This document shows positions 43,028 to 47,037 of a stretch of DNA of 47,037 bases, piece by piece. Source of the stretch: Laspinema sp. D2d (GTDB taxonomy: Bacteria > Cyanobacteriota > Cyanobacteriia > Cyanobacteriales > Laspinemataceae); contig NZ_JAMXFC010000044.1 of the NCBI RefSeq assembly GCF_025370755.1, positions 1 to 47,037 of the forward strand. The letters are read 5' to 3'. The translations under genes were made by a program, and so were the position numbers. The first letter of the stretch is position 1. Each line of letters begins with the position of its first letter. The notes beneath the pieces are model-generated. The model was given only the letters and a program-made list of their open reading frames with translations, did not search any database and was not told the DNA's origin.

Positions 43028-45268
43028 ATGCCTGAACCCTATCACCCTGCTAACCCTTCCATGTCCATCAATCATTCCCTGATGTATTCCGCTGCCCTGG
43101 AACGGGCAATTGACCCCAACCCACCCATCGTTTCCCCGGAAACATCCTTGGAAGAAGTCCTTGCCTTAATGAGTCATGTTAGAAGTAGCTGTCCCTTGCC
43201 TTCCCCCACGGACTCCCTTCAACCCAATATCTTGCATTCCGTGAGGGCAAGTTGTGTCTTAGTCCTAGAAGGTGCACCGACGGTTTCTGAACAACTGAAT
43301 GCGATTCGAGATACTGGAAAACTCCCCGATCGCCAAAACCGAATTCTGGCTAGTAAAGTGGGAATTTTTACCGAACGAGATATCGTCAAAATGACCGCCG
43401 CTGGAGTTAATTTAAAAACGGTCAAAATCTCCACTGTCATGACCTTCCCGGTGGTGACCCTCACCGAATCCCAATCCCATGATATTTTTACCATTTTGTC
43501 TGTTTTTAGACAGCATCAAATTCGCCACCTTCCCCTAATTGATAACCAGGGCTATATCTTAGGAATTCTCACCCCAGAAACGATTCGACAAGCTTTACAG
43601 CCGGTCCGTCTTTTAACTCAATTACGAGAAGTTAAAGACATTATGAGTCCGAATGTAATTCAAGCCCCCATAAATGCTTCGGTGCTGGAATTAGCTAAAT
43701 TAATGGCCGATCGCCGGGTAAGTTGTGTCGTCATTTGTCAGGATGCTTCCGAGACTGAAATAACCTATTCCCGAGCTAAAATTCCCGTAGGAATTGTCAC
43801 AGAGCGCGATTTAGTCCAATTTCAAGCCCTGCAACTGGATTTAGGAAAAATGCAGGCCAAAGATGTCATGAGTTCCCCTTTATTTTCCCTCAGTCCCCAG
43901 GATTCTGTGTGGTTTGCCCATGAAGAAATGCAGCGCCGACGAGTGCGCCGGTTAGTAGTTTCTAGTGCGGAAGGATATCTCTTGGGACTGGTTTCCCAAA
44001 CCAGTTTATTGCAAGCCTTACATCCTACTGAAATGTATGGGGCAATTGAAACGTTACAGGAAGTGGTCGAAAATAGAACCAAAGAATTAAAAGAAGCCAA
44101 CGAGCAATTACAACGAGAAATAGAGGAGCGAAAACGGGCCGAAATTGCCCTGCAAACCGCCCATGATAATTTACAAAAATTGGTAGAAGAACGCACCGCA
44201 GAACTTCGCGCCACTAATGCCAAACTGGAACAAGATATTCGCGATCGCCAGCGAGTTGAAGCCGCCCTGCGCGAGTCGGAAGCCCAGTTGCGGCAGCAAG
44301 CCCACGAATTAGAAGCCGCTATGCGATCGCTCCAACAAACCCAATTCCAACTCATCCAAGCCGAAAAAATGTCCAGCCTGGGACAATTAGTCGCTGGGGT
44401 TGCCCATGAAATTAACAACCCCGTTAACTTTATTTATGGCAATCTCTCCCATGCCACACAGTACATTCAAGACCTCTTGGAATTGATTAATTTGTATCAA
44501 ATTCATTTCAATCAAACCGTTCCTGAAATTGAAAATAAAATCGAAGATATTGATTTAGATTTTTTAGTGAGTGACCTGCCCAAAATGATTGCTTCCATGC
44601 AGATTGGAGCCGATCGCATCCGGTCAATTGTTTTATCCTTACGCAACTTTTCTCGTCTCGATGAAGCGGATAGAAAGCGGGTCGATATTCATGAAGGACT
44701 GGATAGTACCCTGTTGATTTTACAACATCGACTCAAAGGCCATCCGACACGGCGAGAAATTATCATCCTAAAAGAGTACGGAAATTTGCCTAAAGTGGAT
44801 TGTTATGTTGGTCCACTCAACCAAGTATTTATGAACATTATCACCAACGCGATCGATGCTCTGGATATGGGACATAGCCTCAACGAGCGATCAAATGGTA
44901 AAACGTCGTTGCGATCGCCTTTATCCTCCGTTCCCGCCACCTCCCCCACCATCCGAATTCGGACCCAAGTTGACGAGCGCGATCGCATTAGTATCTCCAT
45001 TGCAGATAATGGTCCAGGCATGACCGAAACCGTGCGTCGTCGCTTATTTGAACCCTTTTTTACCACCAAACCTGTTGGTAGTGCCACCGGGTTAGGATTA
45101 TCCATTAGTTATCAAATTGTGGTGGAAAAACATAAAGGACAATTGCATTGCCATTCAACCCCCGGACATGGCACCGAATTTATGATTGAGATTCCTCCTT
45201 TTCAACCCTATGGCGAACCGCCCCTATTTGAGCCAGCCACTGAGAAGACCCGATCGCCAGACTCCTAA
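43028..45268 (+). CDS. CBS-domain sensor histidine kinase
   Basis: This 746-residue cytosolic kinase carries four CBS domains (about 30-133, 135-195, 205-280 and 285-342; motifs VGIFTERDIVKM, YILGILTPETI, PVGIVTERDLVQ and YLLGLVSQTSL). CBS pairs usually bind adenine nucleotides, so an energy-sensing role is plausible but not shown. A long coiled coil follows (about 345-450), then the HisKA motif EKMSSLGQLVAGVAHEINNP with His460. The ATPase domain has LNQVFMNIITN, DNGPGM and FFTTKPVGSATGLGL; the third Gly-rich box is slightly altered (GSATGLGL rather than GKGTGLGL). No response regulator is adjacent. The transmitter is closely related to those at 230-2575 and 5250-6758. Confidence 0.92.
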   Translation: MPEPYHPANPSMSINHSLMYSAALERAIDPNPPIVSPETSLEEVLALMSHVRSSCPLPSPTDSLQPNILHSVRASCVLVLEGAPTVSEQLNAIRDTGKLPDRQNRILASKVGIFTERDIVKMTAAGVNLKTVKISTVMTFPVVTLTESQSHDIFTILSVFRQHQIRHLPLIDNQGYILGILTPETIRQALQPVRLLTQLREVKDIMSPNVIQAPINASVLELAKLMADRRVSCVVICQDASETEITYSRAKIPVGIVTERDLVQFQALQLDLGKMQAKDVMSSPLFSLSPQDSVWFAHEEMQRRRVRRLVVSSAEGYLLGLVSQTSLLQALHPTEMYGAIETLQEVVENRTKELKEANEQLQREIEERKRAEIALQTAHDNLQKLVEERTAELRATNAKLEQDIRDRQRVEAALRESEAQLRQQAHELEAAMRSLQQTQFQLIQAEKMSSLGQLVAGVAHEINNPVNFIYGNLSHATQYIQDLLELINLYQIHFNQTVPEIENKIEDIDLDFLVSDLPKMIASMQIGADRIRSIVLSLRNFSRLDEADRKRVDIHEGLDSTLLILQHRLKGHPTRREIIILKEYGNLPKVDCYVGPLNQVFMNIITNAIDALDMGHSLNERSNGKTSLRSPLSSVPATSPTIRIRTQVDERDRISISIADNGPGMTETVRRRLFEPFFTTKPVGSATGLGLSISYQIVVEKHKGQLHCHSTPGHGTEFMIEIPPFQPYGEPPLFEPATEKTRSPDS

Positions 45269-45591
45269 GTGCTAAAATAGCGACTGCTGCTTACCCGTTC
45301 AAATTTTCAAAGAATAGGGGTTTAAAGTCACGACAATCTATGATACAATAAAGGGTTTTGAACTGTTTTAAACCTCAGCCCACAGAATCAGTCCATTGTC
45401 CTCAAGTTTAAATCATTTTAATCCTTGAATCAGCAATGATAAGATATAAAACTTATTAGAAAATGTCTGCACCTAACGGTTCAAGGTCGGCATTCAAAGT
45501 GGCATTTGGGACCCGGAGCAATACCCTCCTGGCCCGAAGCCATGCCAAACGATAAGAACCAAAACTGACGCGCCAAAACAGAGGAACATTC
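45269..45591. other. Intergenic region upstream of serS
   Basis: About 320 bases that should hold the serS promoter and leader. AT-rich stretches near 45430-45450 include TTGAAT and TATAAA, but their spacing is too short for a confident promoter. I see no T-box-like element, which would be unusual in cyanobacteria anyway, and no small gene. Confidence 0.45.
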
Positions 45592-46878
45592 GTGCTCGAT
45601 ATCAAGCAAATCCGGGAAAATCCACAAACCATACAGGAACGCCTGAACCGGCGAGGTGAAGGCTATGATTTACAGCCCATATTAGAGTTAGATCGCAAAG
45701 TGCGAGAATTAGAGACCCAGAGATCGCAACTTCAAGCCCGCAGTAACGAAATTGGCAGACTGATCGGACAACAGATGAAATCCGGCAGCAAACCGGATGA
45801 CCCCGCCATTCAAACCTTAAAAGAAGAAGGCGACCTGTGGAAAACTGTACGGAGCAGCGACCTCGAACCCCGAGAAAGAGAACTCAAAGCCGAACTCGAC
45901 AACCTCCTCTTAAACCTCCCCAACCTCCCCAGCGAATCCACTCCTGTGGGGAAAAGCGAAACCGAAAACGTCGAAGTGCGTCGCTGGGGTGACGAATATC
46001 TGCCGAAACATGACCAAATTCGCCCCCACTGGGAAATTGGCGAACAAATGGGGATTATCGACTTTGAACGGGGAGTAAAAATTGCCCAAAGTCGATTTAT
46101 CAGCCTAATTGGGGCCGGTGCCGCCTTAGAACGAGCTTTAATTAGCTTTATGCTCGATCGCCACATCCGCCACGGTTATATAGAAGTCATGCCGCCGGTT
46201 CTCATTAATAGCACCTCCCTGCGTGGGACCGGCCAACTTCCGAAATTTTCAGAAGAAAGCTTTCAATGTAGTGAGGATGACCTCTGGCTGGCCCCCACCG
46301 CCGAAGTCCCCGTCACCAATCTCTATCGTGATGATATTCTCGCACCGGAGAATTTACCGATTAATCACTGTGCCTATACCCCTTGTTTTCGCCGGGAAGC
46401 GGGGGCCTATGGCAAAGATACCCGAGGATTGATTCGACTCCATCAATTTAATAAAGTGGAACTGGTCAAAATCGTGGCTCCAGAGACCTCTGAAGAGGAA
46501 CATCAAGCCCTGGTAAAGGATGCCGAAGCCATTCTACAAGCATTGCAACTGCCGTATCGGGTATTGGAACTCTGCACCGGAGATATCGGCTTTGGGGCGC
46601 AAAAGTGCTACGACTTAGAAGTCTGGTTACCCTCTTCGGGCAAATATCGGGAGATTTCTAGTTGTTCTAACTGTGGAGATTTCCAAGCTAGACGCGCCTC
46701 TATTCGCTTCAAAGAAGCAGGGAAAAAGGGCACTCAATTTGTCCATACCTTGAATGGATCCGGTTTGGCTGTGGGACGAACAATGGCAGCAATTTTAGAA
46801 AACTATCAGGATCCAGATGGTACAGTTCGGATTCCCGAAGTGCTGCAACCCTATCTCGGAGGGAAAACGGTCTTGTAG
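45592..46878 (+). CDS. serS: Seryl-tRNA synthetase
   Basis: This 428-residue cytosolic class II synthetase charges tRNA-Ser (and tRNA-Sec where present) with serine using ATP. The N-terminal coiled-coil arm (about 30-105) is visible in [19 protein letters not shown]. The catalytic core holds [13 protein letters not shown] (serine-binding TAE), motif 2 around [22 protein letters not shown] (about 265-286), the [20 protein letters not shown] region and motif 3 [20 protein letters not shown]. The length is that of standard bacterial SerRS. The start is GTG 45592, with GAGGA 6 nt before it. A G-rich 9-nt array begins at the base after its TAG stop. Confidence 0.97.
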   Translation: MLDIKQIRENPQTIQERLNRRGEGYDLQPILELDRKVRELETQRSQLQARSNEIGRLIGQQMKSGSKPDDPAIQTLKEEGDLWKTVRSSDLEPRERELKAELDNLLLNLPNLPSESTPVGKSETENVEVRRWGDEYLPKHDQIRPHWEIGEQMGIIDFERGVKIAQSRFISLIGAGAALERALISFMLDRHIRHGYIEVMPPVLINSTSLRGTGQLPKFSEESFQCSEDDLWLAPTAEVPVTNLYRDDILAPENLPINHCAYTPCFRREAGAYGKDTRGLIRLHQFNKVELVKIVAPETSEEEHQALVKDAEAILQALQLPYRVLELCTGDIGFGAQKCYDLEVWLPSSGKYREISSCSNCGDFQARRASIRFKEAGKKGTQFVHTLNGSGLAVGRTMAAILENYQDPDGTVRIPEVLQPYLGGKTVL

Positions 46879-47011
46879 GGAGATGGGGGAGATGGGGGAG
46901 ATAGGGGAGATAGGGGAGATAGGGGAGATAGGGGAGATGGGGGAGATGGGGGAGATAGGGGAGATAGGGGAGATAGGGGAGATAGGGGAGATAGGGGAGA
47001 TAGGGGAGATA
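46879..47011 (+). repeat. G-rich 9-nt tandem array after the serS stop
   Basis: Roughly fourteen 9-nt units of types GGGGGAGAT and AGGGGAGAT start at the base after the serS TAG (46876-46878), on the sense strand. The array is very homogeneous. It runs into a strong hairpin at 47012-47036. Confidence 0.92.
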
Positions 47012-47036
47012 GGGGCGGTTCTTCCCCAACCGCCCC
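47012..47036 (+). terminator. GC-rich hairpin at the end of the serS array
   Basis: GGGGCGGTT (47012-47020) pairs with AACCGCCCC (47028-47036) around CTTCCCC, a perfect 9-bp stem at the right window edge. It may terminate the serS transcript; whether a T tract follows cannot be seen. Confidence 0.6.
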
Positions 47037-47037
47037 C

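Noticed and set aside
46709-47029. A minus-strand ORF of 106 codons rich in Tyr-Leu-Pro repeats
   Set aside because: It arises from the repeat array read on the opposite strand and overlaps serS, which is certain.

Overview
The window looks like a chromosome segment of a cyanobacterium, most likely a filamentous non-heterocystous (Oscillatoriales-type) one. This rests on the HIP1 octamer GCGATCGC recurring throughout, a tmRNA with a cyanobacterial-type tag (ANNIVPFARKAATVAA), and cyanobacterial families: a PucC/BCD-type MFS protein, a GH100 neutral invertase, and large RTX/haemagglutinin/CHAT surface proteins. The species is not determinable from what I can see.

Layout. 1-7261: two large orphan histidine kinases (230-2575 minus, 5250-6758 plus) separated by about 2.6 kb with no convincing gene. 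7262-10081: two small membrane proteins, a very short 36-residue membrane protein at 8130-8240, an exported protein and an aldo/keto reductase. 10129-25053: a surface/exoprotein island. It holds a 1.6-kresidue TPS-haemagglutinin/CHAT protein, an RTX-cadherin-TolB-like repeat gene broken by a frameshift and by a complete 790-bp IS1-family element, its intact RTX/Calx-beta/beta-helix paralogue, and a small relic of a third related gene. 25308-28923: PucC-like MFS protein, inositol-monophosphatase-family enzyme and ChaN-like lipoprotein. 28927-34812: LemA protein divergent from three tandem paralogues of the TPM (YgcG-like) family carrying added cysteine-rich modules. 34973-40284: neutral invertase, ComB phosphatase, Mut7-C RNase-domain protein, Uma2 protein and a lipid-A-disaccharide-synthase-related protein. 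40358-41867: tmRNA with a clear promoter and terminator, followed directly by a double-HNH gene. 42005-46878: 2TM protein, CBS-domain histidine kinase and seryl-tRNA synthetase.

Recurring themes. (1) Three histidine kinases share nearly the same transmitter core but have different sensors (PAS-GAF-GAF, PAS, four CBS), and none has an adjacent response regulator. (2) A 9-nt G-rich tandem repeat family directly abuts the stop codons of four genes, always with the G-rich strand as the sense strand. At the one convergent pair fully inside the window, two arrays form a large inverted repeat. (3) The surface-protein island is repeat-rich and shows recent decay: frameshift, IS1 insertion and a relic fragment.

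How genes may work together: LemA and TPM proteins are frequent partners in bacteria, and their divergent placement here with a ChaN-like lipoprotein suggests an envelope-related module. The RTX and TPS proteins are expected to need a type I secretion system and a TpsB partner, neither of which is in the window. Function assignments come from motif recognition by eye; no database search was possible.
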